DNA of 64,000 bases, taken from the NCBI GenBank assembly GCA_963281255.1, contig OY725495.1, positions 1,488,001 through 1,552,000 on the forward strand. Reading direction: 5' to 3'. This document shows, piece after piece, positions 34,640 to 46,089 of this stretch (positions are counted from its first letter, which is position 1; each line of letters starts with the position of its first letter). Below the pieces are notes generated by a model. It was given only the letters and a program-made list of their open reading frames with translations. It made no database searches and was not told the DNA's origin. The position numbers and the translations under genes were made by a program. This stretch comes from Aphrocallistes beatrix. Its lineage: Eukaryota; Porifera; Hexactinellida; Sceptrulophora; Aphrocallistidae.

Positions 34640-35310
34640 TGATTGTGCTGCGTGGCTAGCGGACACTTTATGTCCACCGGAGGCGCCCTTTGGGCGCCTG
34701 GGCTCACATTGATTAATTATAAGTGAGATAATATCTCTAAATACGTCAGTCTTAGTGATATTATAATCAATATCACTCAAAAAAACACGAAATTTGTCAA
34801 TTTTTGAAATTTTTGAAGCGTAATAATGACATCGTAACAGAGTGATAAGTCATCACTTTTTATGATAGTTGAATCATATTTGAGGTATATAAATACAGTA
34901 CACCCTCGATAGTCCGAACCTCGCCAATCCGAACCCTCGCTAATTCGAACCCAAAATATAATTTTATTCGCCTCTATGCTATGAATAAACGTTTAGAAAC
35001 TTAAGTCTATCAATAAGATTGAGAAACCGTTAAATAAGCAATACTAGCGAAATAATGTCCATAATATTCTAACAATACAAATTTATTATAATTAATACCC
35101 TATTGAATTAGTGTTATTTCACTAATCGGAACAAATTTACCAATCCGATTCATTTTTTCGAACACAAGAACAGAGCTGTTCGGATTAGCGAAGGCGTCTG
35201 TATACACATTCTATTAAAATTTCAGCCTTCTATCACCTAAAATGGCTGAGTTATGGTCGAAAAACTAAAGAAATTTCTAATTATATAAAAGGTGACAATC
35301 GTGTTATTAA
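34640..35310 (-). mobile_element. Helitron-like element, minus orientation, split by a pogo-like MITE
   Basis: The terminal module (GCTAGCGGACACTTTATGTCC, GGCGCCCTTTGGGCGCC) lies at 34640-34712. The body follows to 34895 and resumes at 35201 with CACATTCTATTAAAATTTCA. The interruption is the element at 34896-35200. The 5' end is lost near 35310. Confidence 0.7.
34896..35200. mobile_element. Pogo/Tigger-like MITE
   Basis: The ends CAGTACACCCTCGATAGTCC and GGATTAGCGAAGGCGTCTG are inverted, flanked by TA. The pattern CAGTNNNCCTCGNNANTCCGAAC is typical of pogo-type elements. 305 bp, non-coding. It is nested in a Helitron-like copy. Confidence 0.8.
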
Positions 35311-35650
35311 CTGTCGCACAGATATCCTAGGAATTGACGTCAGGATATTTGATATCCTCCTCTTGTCGTTTGGTAAAATTTTCTTCGAGCAACCCGTACC
35401 CTGTCAGTGATCGAGACCTTTACCCTTTTTTATTAGCGCAAGAACCCGAAAAGCCGTCCTCTCTTGGACATGATTCCTGGAGGAAAAAATATCCTTGACA
35501 TTGGTAATTACAGCATTCTATTGAGTCTGGCCATAGATCAAATAACAAATTAGAAAATAGAGGTGTAAATATGTGTCTTAAAATAGGAAAATATTGAAAG
35601 TTATGCAGCGCTGATATCGAATATTTATAATCACAATCGTTAAGGGGCGT
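35310..35650 (-). pseudogene. Tc1-like transposase relic, N-terminal fragment
   Basis: The complement of this segment parallels 49860-50220: TTATTTGATCTATGGCC, CTGGAATTACCAATGTCAAG and CTCTTGTCGTTTGGT words match the 5' part of the Tc1 gene there. It is a decayed second copy, lacking the catalytic region. Confidence 0.6.
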
Positions 35651-35960
35651 ATTAAGTATGCTTCTAGTACATACTCAGTTTAATTATTTATTTACTTACA
35701 ATTGCTACAGAAGGTAAGAAAACCTCAAAAAGATGCTAGAGACTAATTTTCAAATGTTGTTTTGTGTTTTTTTTCTTTCTAAATTTCGAATATATTATTT
35801 TTTACTCGATGATAAATTATTTGTTTACTTGTTTACAATGAATAAAGTATGTAAATTTTTAATATTTTTTATGAATAACATATGCAAATTTTTAATATTT
35901 AATGGAAACTCGCTTTCAACCATTGTCCTTTTTATTATGCATGCATATTCTAAATATCAT
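35640..35960. repeat. Diverged units of the 135-bp repeat
   Basis: AGATGCTAGAGACTAATTTTC and AACTCGCTTTCAACCATTG are spaced as in the array at 29030. Strongly diverged. Confidence 0.4.
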
Positions 35961-36085
35961 ATTTTCTATCTTATACAGTCAACTCCGCTCAATCGGGACA
36001 ACCGCTTTATTTGGGAAAAACTCCAACAACAGAATGTTTATATACATATACACTAATACTAAAATTCATAGGTTAATTTGGGAAC

Positions 36086-36845
36086 AAAGCGACGCGGCTG
36101 GTGGACACTTTGTTCTGCTGGAGACGCCCTTTGGACTCCTGGGTCCACATTGATTAATTATAAAGTAGTTAACATCTCTAAATCATAGGCCTCGGAAATG
36201 GACCCACTGGCCCTTTGTGCCACCCGGCCCGAAGGCTCCGGGTTCGGCCCAATCGATTCCGGGGCCGCTACATTCACGGCATAAATAAATATCACACTCA
36301 CAATTCACTAACATAACTAAAACTCTATAGAAATCGACTATCCTTTCTGCTTTCTCCTGTCGTCCGTCATGATGTCAGTTGCTATGTTTAGTGGATACAG
36401 TAGTTAAACTGCATGCTACACGGTTCTAGGACTTTGGGAATGTATCGGGTAAGCTTGTACCCAGCCAGATAGGCCCTCTGGGCCTATCCGGCCCATAACC
36501 CAATGCCGGGGAGAGCCGGGCAACCCCTAAGGCCGCCCGGCCCATGCCGGGTGGCCGGGTGGGTCCGACGCCTATGCTCTAAATACTTCTGTCTTACTGT
36601 GTATAATTGTTATCACTCGAAGAATCACCAAATTTGTCAATTTTTAAATTTTGGTGCGTAATGATGACGTCATAACGGAATGATGAGTCATCATTTTTCG
36701 ATGAAGGTTGTATCATTTGTGAAGTATATTAATATCACATTTTTTCTTAAAACTTCAGCTTTCTATGATAGCACCTAAATGACTGAGTTATAGGCGAAAA
36801 ACTGAAATTTGTAATAATAAAAAGGTCACAATGACGTCTTAAGAG
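36086..36845 (-). mobile_element. Helitron-like element, minus orientation, split by a GC-rich element
   Basis: The degraded terminal module (GCTGGTGGACACTTTGTTC) and CACATTGATTAATTATAA lie at 36086-36183. The body continues at 36577 (TACTTCTGTCTTACTG) through GATGAGTCATCATTTTTCGA to about 36835. The break is an insertion with an 8-bp duplication. Confidence 0.7.
36184..36576. mobile_element. GC-rich 393-bp element with perfect 8-bp target duplication
   Basis: CTCTAAAT at 36176-36183 is repeated exactly at 36577-36584. The ends CATAGGCCTCGGA and TCCGACGCCTATG are inverted. Subterminal GCCACCCGGCCCG words are mirrored near the right end. The length and 8-bp duplication fit a hAT-type MITE, although the CATAGG ends are unusual. 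The GC content is far above that of the neighbourhood. No ORF. Confidence 0.85.
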
Positions 36846-37105
36846 ATTTCAGTTTTTCGACTATTATTCAGCCATTTTTAGTGATAGAAGGCTAAAATTT
36901 TAATATAATTTGCATATTACTATATCCTCAAATATGATGCGAATCTCATCACAAAATGGTTACTCATCACTCTATAATGACGTCATCACGGTTCGAAACT
37001 TATGATCATCCAATTTCAACCCAGGCGCCCAAAGGGCACCCCCAAGAGACACAAAATGCCCGCCTGCAACTCAGCGCAAACAAACGATGTGCATTTGTGC
37101 AATAT
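36846..37105 (+). mobile_element. Helitron-like element, 3' part
   Basis: Runs from GAGATTTCAGTTTTTCGACT through GGTTACTCATCACTCTATAA to a diverged terminal module (AGGCGCCCAAAGGGCACC). The 5' half is missing. It lies head to head with the copy ending at 36845. Confidence 0.65.
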
Positions 37106-37109
37106 AAGT

Positions 37110-39350
37110 ATCAATGCATGAATTGATTTTTCATTGTCATATTTTATTACTATATCATGACCTCTTCATTATGTTTATTAAATTTAGAATTAAATGATTT
37201 ATTGTTGTTTATGTCACTAATGAGTTTTGGAGATCTACTGAGCATCTTATAATATTCTGATTTCGAGTTTATAGCTAGGTATAGAATAATCCAGATTGGT
37301 TCGTGGATATCGTACTTTACCCAATTTCTCGATTAACATAATTAGTAGTCACCCTACAGTTTATTGCTTCCTTATGTTTCATATTGTCATCGTATCCGCG
37401 CTTGTTTACTTGCAAATTCTGTATCAAGATGCATAACATTGTATAAAGCATTACCTGCGATAGTTCTGCGTATATCTATTTCTGTGAACATCACGACACA
37501 GCGATAATGTTTCTACTAGTTTTCGTTTTTGTTGATTGACCTTATTTTATTCAAAAAGGGCATCTATTTCAACCAAATAGGTATCATTATATCAGTATCC
37601 AAGTGTTCTGTGACCATGCATTTTTTTGATACCGTTGTTAAGTTTTGATAAACCATTGAATGCACTTTTAGAATTTTGAAAAGCCTTTGGAGATCAAAGA
37701 TAGAACAAGGGAACCCTAATTTATACTCCATTAATGTGTCGTAAGATAATATTGGCAACCATACTTCTGCATAACATTCGTATCAACTATGGCATCTAGA
37801 CTGATGATGAAATAATGCATACTCCATCCGACCACCAAACCTAATTAACTATACCTCGGATCCATCAGAAAATGTCTTAGTATTGTTAGTAAGAGAGGAT
37901 TATATTTGAATATTTTATTAAATTGTATTATTTGTATGAACATTGGTTATCATTTAAAGTTGGATGCATAGTACTCGTTGCATAGATCAGAATTGCTCTG
38001 GAAGTGTATGGTTTTAACTTATTCAAGTTGATTCGACACATTAATTATAATTATTGTGCCGAATCAAATTGAACAATATTTAAGAATATAATGTATACTT
38101 AGTAGCAGTTATTTTCTACTCCTAATTAATCGATTAAGTTATACTGAATTCTACCCTATTAGTGGACTAGAACAGCTTGCATTTTTTAGTGTTTAGGATA
38201 TTTGGGTTTTGGTTTAAAGTTGGAGGGGTAGTGCTCCTTACATAGGTCCGAGGTGCTTTGAAGTTTTTTTATTTAACTTCTGATCTAGAAAAGTAGTATT
38301 AAATGTGAATTGTTCATAATTTTCATTCAAACATTTGGAGTATTGTAGTGTCGTAGATCATCCTATTTCATGATAGCCACATAAGAATATATTTAGCGGA
38401 ATTTGCGGATTGTGCCATGTAGAGAATCGCTATATGTTTTTAACCTTAAATGCCCCCTTGGCTTAATAACTTTGACTCCAATTATTGCCAAAATACTCAA
38501 CCTCGAATCCTTGATTGCACCCTAATTCTAAGTGTATTTAAGAATCAGTACTATATCAGAATATCTCTTTACTCATTAAGTCCTCCTTCCTCTACTGCAA
38601 TTTATCCTCTACAAGATGACTTTTTTCAATTTTAAAAAAAATAAGTTTACGGTAGTTACCATTCGAATGAGAATTAAATTTATCCAAAACTCACACTTTT
38701 TGATTTTGAAGAATCATGACTGCCTAAAGGGCATTTTAATAATTTGAAGCCAGTCATTTTCATTTTGCAATTGAAGAAGCTTCTTTTTAATGTTGCATTT
38801 TTTGCTATATGAGTACCTTTTGATTTATTCTGCCATCCATAATTCAAGATTGGGAATTTTGTTCAAAACGTAAATTCAAAGTAATCTATTTTAGTTAAAA
38901 ATTAATTCTAATGGCTGCTTTGTCATGGTTTTTGTGTTAAATGCTTATTTCTACTCATTCTCATTCTCGTCTGAGAGTAAGCTTCTTTTGCGTTTTTTTC
39001 ACTTCTAACCTTGGTTTACTTATACTTTAATTATCTCTTTAAAACTACAATGTTCCCTTTTGTCCTCAGAAATTTTAATCTTGGGTTATTAGTGAAAATG
39101 TTTTATTTTAAAGATGATTTAATTAATATATTATGAATTTTTCTCTCCATAGCAACATTTTCTTTAGCTTTATGTACTATATATCGTAATCCTGTGTGAC
39201 TTTTGTGAACATTAAAATTTCACCAATTCTCCACAAATATTTATAATATAATTATTTATATACTTTTACTAAAGTATTGTCTCTGAATATTTTCTATCTA
39301 TCAAAGTTAAAATATTCAATAATCCCATTATACATTATTCAATTTCATTC
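37110..39350. other. HTT intron DNA, no recognisable gene
   Basis: No ORF with a domain, no terminal repeats and no RNA gene recognised in this stretch. A GAATCAA-type inverted word near 38030-38065 (TTGATTCGACACATTAATTA) is a short hairpin only. Confidence 0.5.
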
Positions 39351-39357
39351 TCTATAG

Positions 39358-39437
39358 AATGGTAAGATGCGTTCATTACGTGCTGCATTACGAAGATATT
39401 CTGAAATTGCTCAATCTCTTCAGCTTCAGTTCCTAAG
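39358..39437 (+). CDS. HTT: Huntingtin, exon corresponding to vertebrate exon 5
   Basis: Exactly 80 bp between acceptor TCTCTATAG and donor AAG|GTAATC. It encodes NGKMRSLRAALRRYSEIAQ, almost identical in pattern to human NGAPRSLRAALWRFAELAH; this is the strongest single match in the window (RSLRAAL conserved). It begins in phase 0 and leaves two bases (AG) that combine with the A at 45256 to make arginine. Human exon 5 is 80 bp by recollection, with the same phase. The segment encodes a HEAT-repeat helix pair. Confidence 0.95.
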
Positions 39438-41154
39438 GTAATCTTTTTATGTCGAGTTAATTTGATTAATGCAAGACAATTCTTTTTTTGAGAATAATGT
39501 TAGCGTTACGTTTGTTTTTATAGTTATCAATATTAAGTTATCTAAGACATAATCCATTGTATGCTCAACGCCATTAGTTGAGTATATATTGATATCTTAT
39601 TTTTTAAACCTTCACTTTGTGTCATCTTTCACTCTCTTCCACTATTTTCAATATGTCCAAATTCCTTTTTCTTGCTTTTTTTAAAAAAAATTTCATCTAT
39701 ACATTTACTTCACTTCTTTTAATTTCCCATATTTAGCAATGTAAATTTATAATCTAATAATTTTAATGAATAAATATATATTTTATCTCCCTGATTACTA
39801 ATTATGAATTTATAGCTGTTATAGTCGAGTCAATCTGTGGTTGGAGTTGAAACTAATTGTAACAGAATTTATTTGAGTGATAAATTAACGAGGGAAGTTA
39901 CTTAAGTAACATACTTAAAATCCCTTTAGTGGAACATCCCTAAAATACCACTTTAAGTGCCACATTTGGACACATTTTGAAGGTGCTAAAATGCAAATAA
40001 ATTCTACATTTATAAACTATTCCAATTTGTATTGCGATATTCGTAATCTGTGTGAAGTTTCCCTTTGTTTAAGTGGTCACTTGACTATTTTTGGAAATTA
40101 TATTCACTTGCAGCACAGGAATTTAACGACATTCCATCTCAAATATTGTCCTAACACAACATCGAGTGACCCCCTGTTCAATTACACTCCGCTAGGTGGG
40201 TATAGTTATGCATATATCGACCCTCTAAACTGTATTTTTACACGATTTTCGAGATTTATTTATTACATAGCTAATAATTATTTAGGGTATACGAATATGC
40301 TATGCTAAGTTAATGAATTATCAATTATCAAAGAATTACTTAAAATTTGTAACTGAAATAATGAACAAAATCTTTGATATTTCGCTTAGGGACTGAGCAA
40401 TGTTAGAGCATAGCATTCTATATACTAAAGCAATGGCAGTCACCAAAAAATTAGTACCATGGATTGGTTAAATACTTCAATCCTAAAACTGCTAATTAAA
40501 TAACTGTTATTATCAACTATACTATGATTATCTCAAATTTTGAGTTCATGTTTGTTTAAATATTCATTTTGAAAATATTATGTAACCACAATATTTATAT
40601 TTACTTCACATACAACAATAGTGTATTACAGTAATGTATTGTTTTGCTGCATATTATTTCTATTACTCATTTATAATAACTCACTTATTATTTGGACGAT
40701 GTCTTGTGTCGCGCCTGTCTCTACTTCCAATTACAGAGGAGTAGAACACTTCATGAAGTTTTTCAATTTCCCAAAATATAGTGCTCTTCGTCAAAATGGT
40801 ATCGAGCCAGTCCAAGACCTGTGAATACTACCAAAACAACAAGATTCTAAGGGTGAGTTATTTCTTAAGTAATGTAATTATTCTAGAATCATGCATATAG
40901 GTACATACTCAAATTGAGAAAAACAATTGACTGAATTTAAAAAAACTAAGAAAAAGTGTTTACCTTCCCCATATTTAATGAATGCAATCCTCGTTACTAC
41001 AAAAACGTGGGCATAAAAACCTTTTTTAATCGGATAAGTGCAATTTATCTAAACGTGCTTCAAATTAACATCGAAAGCCTTCTGGTTGTCAGCTTGGAAG
41101 GGCAAAATGTAAGTTTGGCCCTTAAGGTTTCCATTAGTCAAGCCGACTGTTAGC

Positions 41155-41270
41155 TTATATCATGGAAAAGAACATCGTAGGCAAGAACCAAACTGTCGAG
41201 TTCTTGAAATTCATCAATGATATTTAGAAAATGTTCAATGTGAATTGGGTAGGGAAGAATAGTCGTTAAC
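41155..41270 (+). pseudogene. P-like transposase relic
   Basis: It reads NQTVEFLKFINDI, a stop, then KMFNVNWVGKN. This matches SQTVDFQMLINDIWRMYNVNWVGKS in the P-like gene at 5.1-9.0 kb, the stop replacing tryptophan. Only about 35 codons are recognisable. Confidence 0.65.
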
Positions 41271-41334
41271 GACGATCATAGGCGTAACGATTTTGATTTT
41301 TTCATGGTTAGCTGTGGTGGCGAGTTTTGTAAAT

Positions 41335-41541
41335 AAGTCAAGTCTGTCTCTCAAACTAAGTCAAGTCTGTCTCTCATGCTAAGTCAAGTCTATCTCTCAA
41401 GCTAAGTCAAGTATATCCCTCAAGCTAAGTCAAGTCTGTTCCTCAAGGTAAGTCAAGTCTGTCTCTCAAGGTAAGTCAAGTCTGTCCCTCAAGCTAAGTC
41501 AAGTCTGTCTCTCAAGCTAAGTCAAGTCTGTCTCTCAAGTC
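41335..41541 (+). repeat. Tandem repeat, nine units of 23 bp
   Basis: The unit AAGTCAAGTCTGTCTCTCA plus AGCT or a variant is repeated nine times with few changes. Two units carry AAGGT instead of AAGCT at the end. Non-coding, in an HTT intron. Confidence 0.92.
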
Positions 41542-42982
41542 TCATGAGACTTGATTACAATATTGAGCTCAATATTGTAATTAACTATTCTTTTGATATT
41601 TTGTATGTATTAAATATTAATTAATTCGACTATGTTCATTAAAAACCAAATAATATATCTCATTTCAATTGTTCTGATATAATAGTTAATTTGTCAGGGT
41701 CGGTGAATGCCTAAATTGATGGAAAATTGAAATATCTACAATATCAAAATTATTGGTTTTGAAGTATTTAACCAATCCATTGTACTCATTTTTTGGTGAC
41801 TGCCATTGTCTTAGTATATAGAATGTTATGGTTAGAGGTATATAACATGAGCAACCTTAAAACCACTTTGGGTATAGAATCTTTACCAATGTTTGATATT
41901 TCGAATAATTCATTAATTGAATAATTCATAATTCTTCATCATCTTTCAATGAATTAGTCAACTAAGAATTGCTATGTGGTAAATTAATACGAAAGATGCT
42001 ACCAAAGCGGCATAATAAACATCCGCAAAAGTCCCATTGGTAGAATATTCCTGAAGAACTCAAATTATTTGCATCTTCAACATCAGTTCAGATACTGACG
42101 AATTCATGTAGCTTTGTTCTTTACACACTCCACACGATGACGAGCATTCAAGATTGTGCTTCATACAGGTGCACCTCTGCGTTCTGCAGTCACATTTTCA
42201 GACATCCAGGAGGGATTATTGAGCTGGTGGCAGATTAGTAATTAAGTTTTACTATCTACCATAAAATGAAAACTCCATGCATTATTTGAATCGGATGAAT
42301 GCAAACTTTGTATACGTTTCGAAAAATTTTGAATACTTGATAAGTTTAATTATGGACAGGGTTAGAACTAATCGAAAGCCATAAGTACAAGTAGGTTTAA
42401 GTCTACTAAGATCAAAGCTTATATTCAGGATGACCATTATTAAGAATTGTGCATTTATGGATTCGATGTACAAGTTTTTATCATAACGCTCTTTAGAACT
42501 GATCGATCAATTGTTTACCACTTATATGATCTTTTCTTTTTAATTCTAGAATGGTCTTAGCTCTATCGTTGAACACTCAACCCTTTAAACCCCATGGGAA
42601 AAAATCTGGAATCTAGAGATTTGGGAGGCCACTCCACGTCGCTGCGGATTTTGGTGGGCCGTTTTTAATAAATTTTGTCTGATTTAGTTGCCGTTCTGTG
42701 AAATTGTAAGATGTGACTCCTTTGCACTAACAACTTGCTAGTTCTGGGCAAAAAATCCCATTTTAAACAGCAAATGTTATTCCATAAAGATATTTTTGAT
42801 CTATATTAAGGTCGTGAATAATATCTTCTTATAATTCTTTTAAATTACCTTGTATCGGGATGTTGTAGATGACAGGTAGTTGCTTAGGATCTATTTCCAA
42901 TAATTTTACGATTTCATTTTATATGCTTTTGGATATATATCCTTCAAAATATGTGAAAAGAGTAACTTGTTAAAATGTGATA

Positions 42983-43061
42983 CAGTAGAACTCGGATAAG
43001 AAGTACCCCTTCGGGAAGGAATTACAGTAGAACGAGGGTATGTTGTACCCGAGTTCTACTG
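42983..43061. mobile_element. 79-bp pogo-like MITE
   Basis: CAGTAGAACTCGGATAAGAA at the left and CCCGAGTTCTACTG at the right are inverted, with TA outside. The first part also occurs at 27787-27825. Too small to code. Confidence 0.65.
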
Positions 43062-43377
43062 TATCTATTAATTCTAGCGATAGTAGTTAAGTTGCCATTT
43101 CCCACTATAAAAGGATCTATGTATGATCCTGGTTCTCAAAGTACCGTTCTATGTTCTTCTTTATTGACATTGAACTATTTTCTTGCCAGTTGAGGTTTCG
43201 ACCAATTGTTGCACATATATCTTCTTTTCTTCAATCAAATACAATAGAAATAACTTCTGATTGTGTATTCCTACTTGAGATGCTATAGGTCGACATAACC
43301 TTGCTTTTGTTTTCAATTTTTCATGTTCTAAACTGTTCGTCAACACTACTACCTTCATATTTGGTAACACAGGGGCT

Positions 43378-43500
43378 TATTCTCTCAACTTAAACTTAAA
43401 ATTAGTAAGTCAAGATTAAATTAAAACTGCCTTGACTTAAGTTTTCTTAACTTTATTTAACTAAACTCAAAACTTAAGTTTTGCTTAACTTAAACTGCTC
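43378..43500. repeat. CTTAAACTTAAG-rich array, Harbinger-like terminus
   Basis: GGGGCTTATTCTCTCAACTT followed by repeated TTAACTTAAGTTTT words, in the same style as the arrays at 3170 and 16202 and with a GGGGC start. No associated gene was seen. Confidence 0.45.
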
Positions 43501-43619
43501 TACATATTATTCTTCGTAATGGCACTTACTCTCTTTTTCTTGAGGTTCATTCTTCTCAAAGTCTTGTTGCCAGATAATATTTCAAGATAGATTGAATCCT
43601 TAATCATCATTTAGTTATG

Positions 43620-43768
43620 TTCAACTATGACTGATTCGAATCTGAAATCAGATTTTTAGTATCCCTTTGGATTTGTCCGTATTGCCCTTCATGAAAAAAT
43701 CCGATTTAGTATTACTATTTGTATGGGAAAGAATCAAGTGTAGAAATACTTTTGTCCGCTTAGTGTAT
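43620..43768. mobile_element. Tc1-type MITE end fragment
   Basis: TGATTCGAATCTGAAATCAG, later TTACTATTTGTATGGGAAAG and ATACTTTTGTCCGCTTAGTG before TATA. It mirrors the fragment at 27465-27600. Confidence 0.55.
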
Positions 43769-44519
43769 ATATATTTATATATAAATACATATTGATCGGG
43801 TTTGAATAGTAATGATATAAAATTATAGCGTCAATAACATTTATTTTCTTTCATTTTTCGGGCATTTAAAATTATCCAAAGTTGATCTAGTTCTAGTAGG
43901 TCAATTTGGTCAAGTGATAATAAGAGGTTAAAATTTGGTGCATCCAAGATAGGTATATGGTTCAGAATGGTGACAAGATGGTCGCAGAGAAATTTATGTT
44001 TGGAAATATTAGTTTTTGGAAAGTTTTGTAAAGGACATTTGATCCAGTGAATTGGTTTTTGAAAAAATTGGTTCCGATGATATTTGGTCTTGAGAATAAT
44101 CAGCCTAACCCGATTTTGTGAACAAAATCATGATAAAATTTGTAAATTTGCAAATAATGCAACTTTAAATGCAATCCTATTCTAGAAATAACCAACCTAA
44201 AACACATGCTTTACCCTTTCTCAAAAAATGAACTTCCAGCGTTAACAATTACTTAATACTATTGAAGAATGTTTTAGTTCCATATGTTCATATTTAATAA
44301 ATCTCAAAAAACCCCGCATTGTTGGATTTGAGAGTTTAGGGCCAAATATGTAAATTTATCGAAAGTTCTCCCATTAAGCAACTTTTTTTAATTTTAAAAA
44401 TCAATCCACTTAATACACGGCTATGCACCGAAAAAGCCTGAAAAATAGAATACAATTTTTAACAGTCAAAATTTAATTACACTGATAAATCAAAACCGTA
44501 CACGTATTCCTTTGAAATG

Positions 44520-45130
44520 TATTATTACCGTATACAAATATCGTATCAGAGTATTCAATTAAGCTGTCGAAAGATGTTTCATCTTGTGATTGCGCAGTTG
44601 CTTCTTTTTAGAGCGAGAAAAGCTGCTGTCCTCGTCCATTTAAAACATAGTTATCTACATTTCTAATGCTTGATTTTTTATAGGGCGAAATAGGAAGACT
44701 TTAATCCCAAAAAATGAAAATCTTAACTGGAATGTTTCCACAGTTGCTTTGGAATAAAAAAACTGAAAGTTTGAGCAATAACTCAAAGTATAGATCGTAG
44801 ATACTAAGGAATTATCCCATTCAATACGCAAGGTATTACCTCCCATTCAATAGTAGTACTGTTTACGTATTCATTTTGATATTTTCTGAGTTTCCTAGGA
44901 TTTATATGTACTATAGAAAAGTACTATAGAAAAATTTTGTGAGATTAAAGCCATCGCATTTTTGTCTTATCAAAAAATCAAGCATTAAAAATGTGGATAG
45001 CGGTGTTTTAAATGGGCTAGAACAGCTGAATTTCTCGCTCTAAAAGAACCTATTGCGCAATCACAAGATGACATATCAACTTTTCGATAGCTTAATTGCA
45101 TACTCTGATATGATGTTTGTATATGGTAAT
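44520..45130. mobile_element. 600-bp foldback element
   Basis: The left arm (CAGAGTATTCAATTAAGCTG, TTGTGATTGCGCAGTTGC, CTAATGCTTGATTTTTTAT) is mirrored by the right arm (AAAAATCAAGCATTAAAAAT, GCGCAATCACAAGATGAC, GCATACTCTGATATGATG). The arms are about 150 bp. The ORF 44655-44846 (minus) overlaps the left arm and has no domain. Confidence 0.7.
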
Positions 45131-45255
45131 TAAACTTTGACTGTGTTAAAAATTACTCTCTATTTTTCAGGCCATGTCAACCCATTTTACTGAATGTAGC
45201 TTTAACTTGAGCTTCCTAATAAAAATATTTATAAATGAATGAAAATTTATTTTAG

Positions 45256-45322
45256 ACCTTATGCAAAAGATTTAGACGTTATTCTTGTCAGAATCTCCAA
45301 TAGGGATGAAGAAATAATTCAG
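45256..45322 (+). CDS. HTT: Huntingtin, exon matching the first half of vertebrate exon 6
   Basis: 67 bp between acceptor TTATTTTAG and donor CAG|GTGATA. After the split arginine it reads PYAKDLDVILVRISNRDEEI, aligning with human [20 protein letters not shown]. Human exon 6 (139 bp by recollection) continues with a helix through a point near ASFGNF; here a donor interrupts it at IIQ, a codon boundary. An extra intron therefore exists in this lineage. The remaining roughly 22-24 residues should lie between here and 53152. Confidence 0.85.
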
Positions 45323-45486
45323 GTGATAACTTTATTACGTATAATAATTCATTATCTAGATATCTGGATATTTGCCAACTTGTCTCAAGAATGTTGGTAT
45401 CAAATTTCCATAATATCCCTACCTAAATATGATCGTTCATCATAACTGAAACACATTCATTTTTTTCATAATTCCCTGATTAAAAG

Positions 45487-45528
45487 GTGGCTGAACTTTC
45501 TTCGCTACAAATGCTCTATTGGAATTTC
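45487..45528 (+). CDS. HTT: Candidate HTT small exon (second part of vertebrate exon 6)
   Basis: A 42-bp open segment after CCCTGATTAAAAG, with a GTAGTG donor, in phase 0 at both sides. It reads VAELSSLQMLYWNF, which could align with human ETLAAAVPKIMASF by hydrophobic spacing. The acceptor lacks a strong pyrimidine tract and the donor is weak, so this is a guess. The upstream intron would be only 164 bp. The true exon may instead be in the gap at 47732-47931. Confidence 0.25.
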
Positions 45529-46089
45529 GTAGTGATCCTTTTACCGAGTTATTGTTCTTCAAAATCAAATTTGTTTTTGTCATTTTGACACGCTCACTTT
45601 TTATCACTTTTTATTGTTGAAAATATTTATCTTAATATTTTTATTTTTATTTTCTAGGATTAGGCATCCAATTTAATTGATAGGCTACTGTTTTTCTTTT
45701 CACGATTTTCATACATGTGACCAAGTTTATACATTATTTAAAAAACTTATAACGCTATTTCAAATTAAATTATTATTATTATTTTTAAAATTTGTTCACT
45801 TATCAAGTAGAAAAATTATGATTAAGTTCATATTTCTTGCTGTTTTGGTGGAGACTTCGATATTTAGAATTTTGCTTTTCATTGTGTCCTAATTATTTTA
45901 TTTAAATCTCTTCATCACAATCTTTCTCTTATCTCAAAATTCCACTGTATAGAACAGCCAGCCAGTACTTTTTGATCCTCTGGATATTTGTTGTTGATTC
46001 ACAATACTCCTTTCGACTATTTTCTTAAATTTGTTGTCCGCATATTGAGTTTACCATTCTGAAACATATATCCATAGCCTACTCTAATA

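Larger units (their letters stand above)
40315..41955. mobile_element. Inverted pair enclosing a 1.1-kb spacer (possible foldback element)
   Basis: 40315-40540 and 41745-41955 are inverted copies: ATTCTATATACTAAAGCAATGGCAGTCACC on one side is mirrored by the GGTGACTGCCATTG and TTAGTATATAGAAT words on the other. The outer parts resemble the MITE at 9186-9437. The spacer holds a P-like relic and a 23-bp tandem array, so it may be two solo copies trapping other DNA. Confidence 0.5.

Noticed and set aside
41335-41541. Regular repeat considered as a CRISPR-like array
   Set aside because: Units are contiguous 23-bp tandem copies without unique spacers, and the DNA is eukaryotic.
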